Assembly (NCBI RefSeq): GCF_010093815.1
Contig: NW_022985554.1
Location: 1,210,999-1,274,998 of the forward strand
Reading direction: 5' to 3'
Origin: Pseudovirgaria hyperparasitica
Lineage: Eukaryota > Ascomycota > Dothideomycetes > Acrospermales > Acrospermaceae
Length of the DNA: 64,000 nt
Below the pieces are notes generated by a model, which worked only from the letters and a program-made list of their open reading frames with translations, made no database searches and had not been told where the DNA came from. Shown one piece after another: positions 34,439 to 45,587 of the stretch. The position numbers and the translations under genes were made by a program. Positions within the stretch are counted from its first letter, which is position 1; every line of letters starts with the position of its first letter.

Positions 34439-36072
34439 TCACGAATCCAACAGTTCGACCATTACAGTGCCATTCTTGAGCCCGGCATCGCCGATTGTGG
34501 TGTCTAGTGCCTCAATGAGGTTCTTGCCATTGGCGATGAGCTCGAATTCAACCCCTTCTTTGCCCTGCAGCGGAGATGCTTTGAGCCACTCGTAGATTCG
34601 CTGTACTGGCTCGGCTAGGGCGAATCGGTGGATCGTGCGGCCTTCTGGGTGGCGGAATTGAATCCTGGTCGAGTTGGGTGTATTGTCTGGAATGTCATGT
34701 GGTTTGTCTGATGGTATCTTGGAAAATGCTGAGGGCTCGGGAGCAGGAGGCTCTGCCTCTGCCCTCTCTTTGCCTTTGCTAGACGCATCAGGCTGCTTCG
34801 TTAGTTCATCAGGATCCTCATCGCGAGGTCCTGCACCGCTGCTTGCACCCAAGCTGTTCTGCAGGGCCATCTCCAGCATCTCTTCCTCTGTCATCCTTCC
34901 GACATCAACAGGTTTCTTCTCGGGTTTCCTGGTCGCGACTGGGTTCCGAACGTGAGATTTCAGGCTATATCGATCTAGAAACTCGTGAAGCTGCATCAGG
35001 AACTCCGGAGCTTTCGGTATCGGAGACCCCGACCATACCTTCACCTGTTCGCCGGTGCGAGGGTCGACGATTGCGATGTGCGGGTACGCGTCGTTGCTGT
35101 CGCGATTTGGGAAATAGTATTGTATGTACTGCTGTCCCTGTGGATCCTCCTTCAGGTATTGCATGAACAGGAAGTTCTCCTTGATTGTGTCTTTGATTTG
35201 AGCATCTTTCCAGATGTCGCGGTTTAGCACTTGACAGTCGAAGATGGCCGAGTCTTGTACGTTCACAATGATCCATTTCTCTTCTGACTTACCCTGATCT
35301 CTGGCTTGATCCCAGGGTAGTCGGCAAATGAGCTCGAAGGGTGGTCGATACATTTCAGCTAGTAAATTGGACTTGCTGGATGCTTCAGACGCGCCGCCTG
35401 TTGCTCTCGACAAGTGACGACGTCGAGTGCCGTTTGAGGCGCTGCCTTCTTCTTCGTCCCATACTGATGATGGCACAGTTCTCTGGTTGAAAATGCCTGC
35501 TCGACTGTCTACTTAGATGTTAGCATACATCATATACATCAACGCTCACGCCAGCTTGTAGGCTTACGTTGGGCAAGTTGCCTTTGGCGAGCCAGCATCT
35601 GCTCCGCTACTGCAGCGTTGAGATCGTCCGGATCGTCCCAGCGCCCCGGCCCTCCTACCAGGGTCTCCGTTGTCCGGGCCATTGGTGCTCTCACCTCTTC
35701 CGGGTCGCCGCCAGCACCAGCGCTGCCATACATTTCTTCTTGCAGGCGACGTGCCATGGCTTCGTCATCTTCTACATTCGCAGGTGGGCGGCTGGCAGCG
35801 CTGGTGCCAGCATCAAAGTCCATATCATCGTCTGAATCTATCGTTATGATATCCTCGTCATTGTGATTCGAAGGACGGGTTCCCGCGGACTGAGCAGGAA
35901 GAGTGGCGGAACTTTGGGCTTGGTTAGAGCCACCCAGATCGAGATCGTTTGAGCCCTCAAAGAATAAGGCGATCGCTTGTTCTAGGTTGTTATCGGTGAT
36001 CTGAAGGTACTGAGCGGCTCTGTCGGGATCTGCCGACGTGATGGCAGTGAAGTTTGCTATGTTCTCATCCAT
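34439..36072 (-). CDS. UBA-UAS-UBX domain protein, Cdc48/p97 cofactor
   Basis: Exons 35568-36072 and 34439-35508 (59-nt intron) encode 524 residues. The N-terminus (IANFTAITSADPDRAAQYL, then NNLEQAIALFFE) is a UBA-like ubiquitin-binding fold. An acidic linker (IITIDSDDDMDFD) and a RLQEEMYG helix follow. The middle is a thioredoxin-like UAS domain (RDQGKSEEKWIIVNVQDS, CQVLNRDIWKD, FLMQYLKEDPQGQQYIQYY). The C-terminus is a UBX domain (TRIQFRHPEGRTIHRF, LIEALDTTIGDAGLKNGTV). This matches the Ubx5/UBXN7 type, which links Cdc48 to ubiquitylated substrates and cullin ligases. It is divergent from ECM29, another proteasome-pathway gene. Yeast UBX5 is the closest name, but I leave the symbol empty. 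Confidence 0.88.
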
Positions 36073-36810
36073 CTCGGACTGCTCGACACGGCCTGTTCTG
36101 GGGAGGGCTGGAGTGGAAGACGGATGAGACTCTGTAGTCGCAGGTGAGACGAGGTTGGGATCGCGTTCACGACTGCCTGGTCGCGTATTGGTCGCTGGAT
36201 GGTGTCTGTTGTTCTGTGATCTTGCGGTGGGACAGTGTGGTGTATGGTCATCGAACCAAGTTGCGCAGACCCAAACTCTGGTGTAAAGAAGAGCGTGCGG
36301 TGGGACTGGTACTGCGGAGACGGGATGATTCTATGTCGATATGAGTGAAGTATCGGTAAGAAGCAGAGTGAGTATGGAAGACGAATGTGGAACAAAACAC
36401 ATTGTCCCAAGTGAGTGCAGGTAAATGCTCAGTACATTCGTGGTGGTATTGGCAAGCACGTTTTGGGGGGTAGGCGGGCGCCGTGGGTAGCTAACGTCAT
36501 CCCGCGGGGCCTAGTCGAAGCCTGACCTGTCGCTGCCCAGGCTGGCGGCGAAAGCTTAGACACATGCAAAGGTTGTGGCGCGATTGATTTATAACAACAT
36601 CAACATCAACCATTCACTGCTAGAAGCTTGCGACAGCGTTGTCTGCCTATCATATCCATATTTTCTAGCGGCAACACTCACTGAGATCCCGCCGCGTACC
36701 TCTTGTCTACTGCCTACGGTCGCTTCCACCTCAGCATGCCAGCCCACGGGACATAGATAACTCAGTTTGCTTCTACTTTTGAAGCTCAAGATCGCATCCA
36801 AACTCCTGCC
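36073..36810. promoter_or_regulatory. bidirectional promoter region, UBX gene / ECM29
   Basis: A 738-bp head-to-head spacer. I looked for the yeast proteasome element GGTGGCAAA and found only a loose relative (GGCGGCGAAA near 36543). Confidence 0.45.
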
Positions 36811-39800
36811 ATGGCACCTCAGGTGCAGTCTACCGAAGCCAGGGAATTGTCCCTGGTGGGCAAAGTAGAGATGAAGATAGCTTTAGCAGACACTGACCCT
36901 AAGCTGGAACAACTCTTGGGTACCTACTTAGCTCCGCTTCTCATGAAACTTGGATCAGAGAGTTGGCCAGTTCGGAACAAGGTGAGCCCAAACTCTTTTG
37001 ACTTGGGTCGGCAACATGCAACCGCCTTACGTTCAGGGCATTGCTGATTGCGTCATGTTTCTCTTTAGGTCATTGCTGTTTGTCAACATATCAACACTCG
37101 CATACAATCACAGTACGGCCGACACGCAATAATCAAGCTGTTGGCTAACACGTCTACAGGGGGATAAAACTGCCTGTGTCTGCTTTGTTGCAACAGTACA
37201 AAGACACATCGACATCCCTGATTCGGCATTTTGACATATTGTACATTCAGCAAAGCATTGACAAACTCGGCATCAGTGAGCGCCTAGAGCTTCTCCCCTT
37301 ACTGCTTGGCGGGATATCTTCAGATGCCACCAAGAACGCCCAACACGGTGCACAGTTGTTTCACCTTGCCCTTCAACTTCTACATCACTTCAAGTTGCCG
37401 CCTAGAGGTACTAAGGAGGATGAAGAACTACGGGCCCAGTTGAAGATCGCGGATGAGGACGCTAAGTTCCTCTCCACATATTTTGGCAAATTAGTCCTGT
37501 TCACACCCACGCGCTCTACGTCAGGGGTTCCTGGAGGTGTCCGAACGCCCGGCCTAACAGCTGAGGATCATCGGTTTCTGAGCGTCAACGGGAATGCAGA
37601 AGCTTGGGATCCTACCGCAAAGGAGGGAATAAACCTGGTCGAGACAAAGGTAGTTGTCATGAAGTTCTTATCGAGTGGTATCTTCACAAACACAGAACGT
37701 TTCTTCCCTGCTCTATTCGCCACCGCAGATACAAATTCCAGAATAGCAGCTCTTGGGGAGGATATTATCAAACACTCACAATCAGAAACCAACCTCGATG
37801 ACCAGCAAATTGTGGAGCATCTATTCGATTTATATTTCGGAGGTACGCCGCCCTCAGGCGCATATCCGGTACGCATACCACTACGCATCAAGATATTAGG
37901 ACTTCTCGCAAAATCAACGAAGAGCTTAGAGTACACGAAACAAATAACGAGACTCGTCGAAGCCGGCTTCATTAGCAATGAAGGCGAAGACGGCACTGCT
38001 GCTCGAGCAGGTTTGGAAGCAAAGAAGTTTCAAGATGCCATCTTCTCATATATTACCTTCGCAGCTAGGAACGGCAAGCAAAAACACTTAACGGCTATAG
38101 CGCCAGAGTTACTTAACCACCTCAAAGCTTTTGTCGAAGATCAAGGATGGCCTTTGAACACGAGCGGTGACACTCGCTTACGTGGGCTTGCGTATGTCGC
38201 TATCGGTCTGCTAGGAAAGACAGTCCCAGAAGTAGTTGCGAATGACCCCCAGTCTTCGTTACTCAAGTGGTTATTCCAGTCACTGAAAGAGGACGATTCA
38301 GGTAGTGAGGTCTTATTCAGTATCCAGGAAGCCCTTTCCAGTCTCATGGCGTCTTATCCTCGAGGGTTCGCAGATAAGAATGCTGAGCTTAGTTTTAAAA
38401 AGCTTCTGCTCCGATATATGGCGAGTGAGGGCCGAGTCGGCAGTGAGAATGCTCGTCCAGGTCCCCGTAGAAACGTGCAATACGTCGCCACCCGGTTCGC
38501 GAACCGCTGTTTGCCTTACGAAGACGTCATTGCACGATGGGTCGATATACTGGCCATAAGCACCGAAGGCACTGACTTTAGAGAATTGGTCGAAGAGGGG
38601 AAGCGGGGTCTGGATCCATACTGGCATGTCAGACTTGAGGGGTCTCTAAGGTCTGCAACAGAAGTCGCACCTGAAGTTTCCAATGTGCCTAATCCTGATT
38701 TCGCTGGTCTGGTTGAGTTTCTCTTCCGAGGCTCTATCGATGAGGAAGGGATGGTTGTGGGAGCTGAGAACTGGCTCCAGGGGCTTGTAACGAATTCCAA
38801 TCCTGTTGAAGCGATACGAATATTTCGACGGAAATTTCCTGCCACTCTTTGGCCTGCAGTACATTTCAGCAGATTGGTCATGATACGTACCGCTCTCGAA
38901 ACGAGCGGGCTCAAGCCAGACATTTCTGACGACTGGGAGAGGAAATTAGATGCCCTCGTTTCTACAGATCAAGGTTGTCGTGACGCTGTCATGAAGTATA
39001 TCAAGACCAATACACAGTTAGGTGGCCGAGTTTCTCAATCAGTAGCAACCTTGCTCCGCGGCGCATTTGATCTTGTCATTACAGAGAGTGCTACTTCCGG
39101 TATCGGAGCTGCTGAATCATTCATTGAACTGTATTCCTTAACACCAGGAGACGTGTCGCACTCAACCCAATTGACCTCTGACTTCCCGTCATTAGAAGAA
39201 GCGGTCTTTTCGAACGATATACCAACGAGGAACTTTGGAGCTCATGCGTTCGGACTAATTGCCTCGCATCCTGGATGCGATGGCAATGTGGTTGAGCAAT
39301 GTCTACAGCGATTTCTCCAAAAAGCAGAGCCTTGGAAGAACGCGATTGGAGCTGAGCTCAACAAGGCGTCTGGGAGTATTCTTGCTCTTGCTTACTACTT
39401 CAGTAGACTTAGCTGGCGAGAACCTAGGCTCGCCACAGCTGAGGCCTTGTTCCAGAGGTACTCTCAAACACTTTTCTCTATGCTTGAATCGTCGCGAGAC
39501 AATGTTGTCCTGAACGCCGTATCTATATCCGTAGGTCAATTAGGTCTGTTCTCAGCAATCAGCCTTGATGATATCAACATGCATGTAACTTTCTCCACCG
39601 TGGTTGATAAGATCGGTGAGATTGCGCGCAAGGGAAGCACAAAGGCCATTATTGCGCTTGGTTATATCTCAATCATCACTGACGAGGAAGATATGGAGAC
39701 CGAGGACGCACCTCTACGTCTGGTGGAGAAGAAGCTCCGCGACTTGTCAGACTTGCGCGATGCTGAAGTGCATTTCTCTGTCGGAGAAGCACTCAGTGTC

Positions 39801-42681
39801 CTGGCAGGTGGATGGGGATCTTCGGCCCTCATCAGTCAGTTCGATATCCAGGCAGTATCTTCTGATGACAAAGGCATGCCCTCTCCGCACAATCCCACAA
39901 GAAGTAGCACTATAACTCGGATTATGAAGGAGCTTATCGTTGACAGTCGTGCATCAAAGCCGTCTCTGCGGAAAGCAGCAACGATCTGGCTTCTCTGTAT
40001 GATTCAGTATTGCGGACATCTCAAACCCATACAAGAACACTTACGGCAATGCCAAGTAGCCTTCAAGCGCTGCTTGTCAGATCGCGACGATGTTATACAA
40101 GAAGCGGCCTCGAGGGGTCTTGGGCTCGTGTATGAGAAAGGAGGACAAGATCTTAAAGACGACTTGGTTGCCGATTTGATTGGCATGTTCTCAGATAATA
40201 AAGCACAACTTGCAGGAAACGTCTCCGAAGATACGCAGCTTTTTGAACCTGGGGCTCTGCCGACTGGCGATGGCTCCGTTACGACTTACAAAGACATCCT
40301 CAGTCTCGCTTCCGAAGTGGGAGATTCTAGTCTGGTATATCGCTTCATGTCTCTCGCCTCGAACAACTCGATTTGGTCGACTAGAGCGGCTTTTGGTCGC
40401 TTTGGCTTGGGAAACGTTTTTTCTGACTCGAGTACGGACGGGTACCTCTCGAAGAATCCCAAGCTCTTTCCCAAGCTATTCCGCTATCGATTCGATCCAA
40501 ACACCAACGTCCAGCGGTCCATGAAGGACATTTGGGATGCGCTCGTAAAAGATTCTTCTGCCACTATCAACACTCACTTCGATGCCATCATGGACGATCT
40601 TTTGAAGAATATACTAACTAAGGAGTGGAGAACACGCGAAGCCTGTTGTGCTGCGATTAGCGATCTGCTTCAAGGCAGAGACTTTGCAATTTATGAAGAT
40701 TATCTCTCACAAATATGGAGCATGTGCTTCAAGGTACTCGATGACATCAAGGAGTCGGTACGAAATGCGGCTGGATCACTCGCTCGAGTACTGACCGGAA
40801 TATTGGTTCGTAGTCTGGAAGCAGGGGGTGCTTCTTCCAAGCGAGCACAAGCGATGCTGGAACAGGTCCTTCCCTTCCTCCTCTCGTCGTCTGGCCTAGA
40901 ATCATCAGCCAAAGATGTCCAGGGCTTGTCGCTGAAGACACTGATGGATATCATCAAGAAATCAGACGGACCTACATTACGACCATTCATCCCAGAACTG
41001 GTCGAAAAATTCATCGCTCTGCTAAGCTCTCTGGAACCAGAATTCGTCAACTACTTGCGCCTCAACGCCTCAAAATATAAGGTCACTGAGCAAAAAATTG
41101 ACGATGCTCGTCTCTCGAGTGTGCGCGGAAGCCCTCTGATGGAAGCTATCGAACGTTGTCTTGATTTACTGGATGAGGCCTCCATGGAGAAGACCATGTT
41201 CAGTCTTCAAAACGCGATTCGTTCGTCACTAGATCTACCCTCCAAGGTCGGTGCCAGTAAGATCCTTGTATCACTGAGCACCAGACACAACTTTCTTTTC
41301 CGCCCGTACGCAGATCAGTATCTCCAATTCATCGAGCGCTTCATTCGAGATCGTAATGACACAGTGTCCGCTTCATTTGCTATGGCTGCTGGATATGTTG
41401 CTCGGGTTGCTTCGGACAAGTCCATAGCTCGCGCCATTGACTTTGGGAAGACGATGTACTTTGACTCTGAGGAGGACCGGCATCGATTGCTCTCCGGAGA
41501 TTTGGTTTCGGCAATCTTGAAGCATGCACCCGATAGAGCAAACAAATTCACAACGGACATCCTCCCTTTCGTCTTCTTCGGTAAACAGGATAGCAACGAG
41601 CAAGTCAAAAACTTGTTCAAGGAAATCTGGGAGGAGAATGCTGGTGGGTCAAGAGCTGTGGTTCTGTATCTGAGCGAGATCGTCAGCCTCTCAGCCCAGT
41701 TTTTGGACTCGCCTAGATGGGTCCTTAAGCATACATCCTCCAGGACTATCGCCGAAGCCAGTAACGCCCTGGCCAGTCAGCCAGATGATATCACAACCGC
41801 GAATGCGGGAAAGGTATGGCCGGCGCTGGATCAAGCCGTTGGTGGCAAGACCTGGGATGGAAAAGAGGTTGTTCTAGATGCCTTTGCTAGGTTTGTGGAG
41901 AAATCATCGAACTTCTGGCGTGGGAAAGATGATGTCGGCACACAGATCACGAAGGTGAGATGGAGAATGTCGTCCTGTGAGTCACAGCTAACAGTGTATT
42001 CAAGATCATACTACGAGAAGCCAGGAGGAACAACAAAGTCTACCAACAAGCTGCACTACCCTCTCTCGGCAAAGTCGCAGTAGCTCGAACGGATATCGAC
42101 ATGAGTGCGGACGTGTTCAACATCATCGACTCTCTCGTTGAAGAATACACAGCAGCCGATGAGGATGCAATGGATGTTGATGGCGCGAAGAACATGTCCA
42201 GTTCTCAGATGTATGTGGAATGCCTTGAACACAATCCATTTTCTAATCCGAATATAGCCGCGAGAACATGCTTATCGGTTGCATCAAATGTGCACTTGCC
42301 TGTATCAACCCGCAAAAGTCACAGGAACTCCCGAGGGTCTTGCTGCACGCACTCGAGCTTATGCTCAAGGCCACAAAATCACAATCTCGCAACGTTCGAC
42401 TAGCAAGTTTCGAATCAGTCAAGTTCAACTTTGAACGCTTCGAGAAGGAGAAGAGATCATTTGCGGCATCAGATCTCAGGCCTGTGAAGTCACAATTGTC
42501 CGATCTACTCCTTAGCCCCCAAATCAGTGACTTGCCTGAAGCCATGCGATCTGAGCGAGCCAAAGCTGTTGTGAACGTAGCGAATCTGTCGGGTGAGCTT
42601 ATAGATAAAGCTGCTTTGGATCGGGCCGTGGGCGAGGAGAAGTCATTGATGTTGAAAAAGGAGCTGGAGAAGGCGGTTTGA
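36811..42681 (+). CDS. ECM29: proteasome adaptor and scaffold protein Ecm29
   Basis: Five exons (36811-36981, 37069-37112, 37160-41954, 42005-42210, 42258-42681) encode 1879 residues, the usual size. The protein is a long HEAT-repeat solenoid. Family landmarks are VIAVCQHINTRI, IKLPVSALLQQY, LPLLLGGISSDA and, further on, ALGYISIIT and TREACCAAISDLLQGR. Ecm29 tethers the 20S core to the 19S particle and inhibits faulty proteasomes. It acts in the cytosol and nucleus. The 44-nt second exon and short C-terminal exons are each needed to keep the frame. The acidic patch DEDAMDVDG near the end is typical. Transcribed away from the UBX gene. The frame is intact. Confidence 0.93.
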
Positions 42682-43024
42682 AAGACGATAGAACATTAAA
42701 TCATTAAATATTCAATCAATCCGTACATTGTACAATGAATATCCTCCATACTTCACACTCCCGGAGAGGGGTGTGGTAAGCGCTAAGTTAAGAACTGCAT
42801 TCATCGCTACTCGAAAGTCAAGGGCCAAATTTAGCTCGCAAAGAGAAGTCATTCTCATCCAATAGTTTAGCGATGTCATGCAGCTGTACGGCACAGATAT
42901 ATGCATTCAGTTTGTACGCACTACATCCAGTACACGCCTAAGACTATATATGTATGCGAAAGACTTCCATAACTGACTCGGGCCGCTGCTGATTCATTAC
43001 CGGAATGTTTCACCTCCCGAGACG
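42682..43024. other. short intergenic region
   Basis: ECM29 3' flank and promoter of the asparagine synthetase-like gene. An AT-rich stretch just after the ECM29 stop may contain the polyadenylation signal. Nothing else seen. Confidence 0.5.
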
Positions 43025-45188
43025 ATGTGTGGGATAAGCTGTGCAGTCACTTTGAAGTCAGCTACTCGCAATGGTCGAGCTGCAGTCTACGCTCAAGATC
43101 ACCTTGCAACTGAGCGCACATACCTCAGTGACAGACTAAACGAGAGTCTGGAGAAGATCAAACATCGCGGGCCGGATGCTCGCGGCCAATGGATAAGCGA
43201 TGACTGTCGAGTAGCTCTCGGCCACAATCGACTGTCCATCATCGACCTCAGTCCTGAAGCGGAGCAGCCATTCCATGATCCCGAGGAATGCATTCATGTT
43301 GTCGTGAATGGTGAGCTATACGGCCATGACGCCATCCGCGAGGATTTGATTCGCGGCGGGCATTCCTTCAAAAGCCAGTGCGACTCGGAGATTGTCGTAG
43401 CATTGTACAAAGAGCATGGTCTCTCGCTCTTGTCTCGACTGCGAGGCGAGTTTGCGTTTAGTCTGTATGATTCGAGGACGAAGTTGTTCATGGCAGCAAA
43501 TGACCGATATGGCATAAAGCCCCTCTATTACACGGTCCAGCACGGGCGGCTCTTGGTGGCTTCTGAGATGAAAGCTTTTCTGCCATTCGACTGGACTCCT
43601 GAATGGGATGTGCAAGCTCTATGGGACAACGCCTGGATCTCGGACAAGAGGACGATTTTCCGGGATGTGTATCGGCTCCGTCCAGGTCACTATCTGTCGT
43701 GTACTGGGTTCAGCGCCCTGGAACAACAGAAGTATTGGGATATCGAGTATAGAGACAAGGTGAGAGAACACTAGCTGGTATGGCTGCTTTGGTGCTCACA
43801 TGATGTAGCGCGAGTTGGAGACTCGCACTGAGCAGGAGATGATTGAGGGTGTCCGTGAACGTCTCCTTGAAGCGATACGAGTACGTCTGCGCGCCGATGT
43901 CCCAGTCGGGATATTCTTGAGCGGTGGGCTTGACTCGTCTGTCATTGCGGGCATGGTCAAGCATCTGATGGAGACAGAAGGGGCAGAGCTCGGTAGTGCG
44001 GCATAAAGGATGAATGTATTCAGTATCAAGTTCATGGACAAGGACTTTGACGAAGAGCGTACGTTACTATAGAACAATGCTAACCCCCTACTAACAGTCT
44101 TAGCTATTGCTCAACGCACTGCAGAGTGGCTGGACGTCCAGAAATATGTCGTCGAAATCGACGAAGAAACGATTGCTGCCAACTTCGCGGACACGTTCTG
44201 GCACGTCGAAACAGCCAGTGCCGATCTGGGCGCCATTGGAAAGTTTGCTCTCTCAAAACTACCTCAAGCACACGGTATCAAAGTGATCTTGACTGGGGAG
44301 GGCTCCGACGAGCAATTTGCTGGTTATTTCGATCTCCAGCCAGATTTCGTCCGCGAGCCTGACCTCTCCTGGCCCTCTCCTTCTAATACACTCCCAGAGT
44401 CTGTCCGCAAGACCCTGCACGATACCTTTGAAAATGATCAGACTAATACAGATGGTTCGCAAATGATATCCAACCGAGTCCATGATCCACCAGAGGCCTC
44501 TTTTGCCAAGCGCCAGATCAACAATTGCGACTATGTACGTATTGTCAGCTATAGTGGCATCCGTAATGCAGCAGCGTCCTGGGTCAAACAAGAGTGCGGT
44601 ACCAATGAACTACGTGCTGTGGCCGTACACCACGCTATCGATGGTACTGCACGCGATAAGATAATGCGCAAATGGCACCCACTGCATTCCTCGCTGTACA
44701 TCTGGACCAAGATAATGCTTGCAAACATCCATCTCGTGCAGCTCGGCGATAGAATGGAAATGGCACATAGCATCGAGGGGCGTCAGCCATTTCTAGACCA
44801 CCATTTGACTGAATATGTCAACAATCTTCCGCCGTCCATGAAAATCCGCTACGACCCGGAGACCGGGGCGTTCAACGAGAAGTGGGTTCTAAAAGAGGCT
44901 GCTAAGCCGTTTATCCCAGATGAGATATATAAGCGTACGAAGCACCCTTTTACTGCCCCTATTAGGTTTAAAGTTGATGGGCCAGTGCATGAGATGATGA
45001 GGAGTCTGTTGACCCAGGACGCCGTAGAGCAGCTGGGCTTCATTGACTGGAAAATCTGTGAGGATCTCCTCCATGCGGGTTTCATAGAAGGCAATGCGAT
45101 GAAGATGAGAGGCGCATTCTGCATTGGGATGCTGGTCGTCATTGGACAAAGATTCGGAGTGAGGAAAGCCGAACCAGAATTCTTTTAA
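43025..45188 (+). CDS. asparagine synthetase-like amidotransferase with in-frame stop
   Basis: Exons 43025-43759, 43809-44058 and 44104-45188 give 690 codons in one frame, interrupted by a single TAA at 44004-44006 (codon 311). The N-terminus is a class II glutaminase: Cys2 in MCGI, KIKHRGPDARG, LGHNRLSIIDLS and VVNGELYG. The C-terminal synthetase has the pyrophosphate loop LSGGLDSS and ILTGEGSDEQFAGY. Such enzymes move glutamine nitrogen to aspartate via an aspartyl-AMP intermediate. This branch is a fungal paralogue rather than the housekeeping Asn1/Asn2, and some relatives sit in metabolite clusters. The stop lies just after SSVIAGMVKHLMETEG, with conserved-looking sequence (RMNVFSIKFMDKDFDEE) right behind it, so the gene is either a recent pseudogene, affected by a base error, or read through. 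Confidence 0.8.
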
Positions 45189-45587
45189 AATTAGATGGGT
45201 TGATTTGAAGACGGCTGTTTAGCTTCACTGCTGGTCAATGGCATGTTCTCTAGTGTTTTGATAGCTGCTTGGGATTGGTTGGGTAGTAGAAGGTTGAGTG
45301 TAGATGCCTCAATATCGTGTTGACGCGTGCTTGTGTCAAATTGAAAGTCTGAAAGCTCAAAGAGGAACGTGCATGGGTGAATTGCCCACGTGGGGTCGTG
45401 ACTGTGCTATGCCCCACGTGGCCTAGTGCCTAGCGCCACTTAGCGCCCCGTTCGTGCGTTAGGTAAACACAAACAAACGCGACGGCAAGCCCGACGAGAG
45501 ACTGCAGCGACATGAGAATAAGGGCCTCAGTTAAGGCTTCTTTAACATCGACAACGGCATCCTGACCTGATCGTGAGAGTTGCAGAG
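45189..45587. promoter_or_regulatory. promoter region of the condensin gene with ACGCGT and paired CACGTG sites
   Basis: It has an ACGCGT (45323-45328), the MluI cell-cycle box bound by MBF in yeasts. Two CACGTG E-boxes lie at 45387-45392 and 45415-45420, 28 bp apart, both inside near-palindromes. A cell-cycle gene follows, which fits. Confidence 0.45.
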
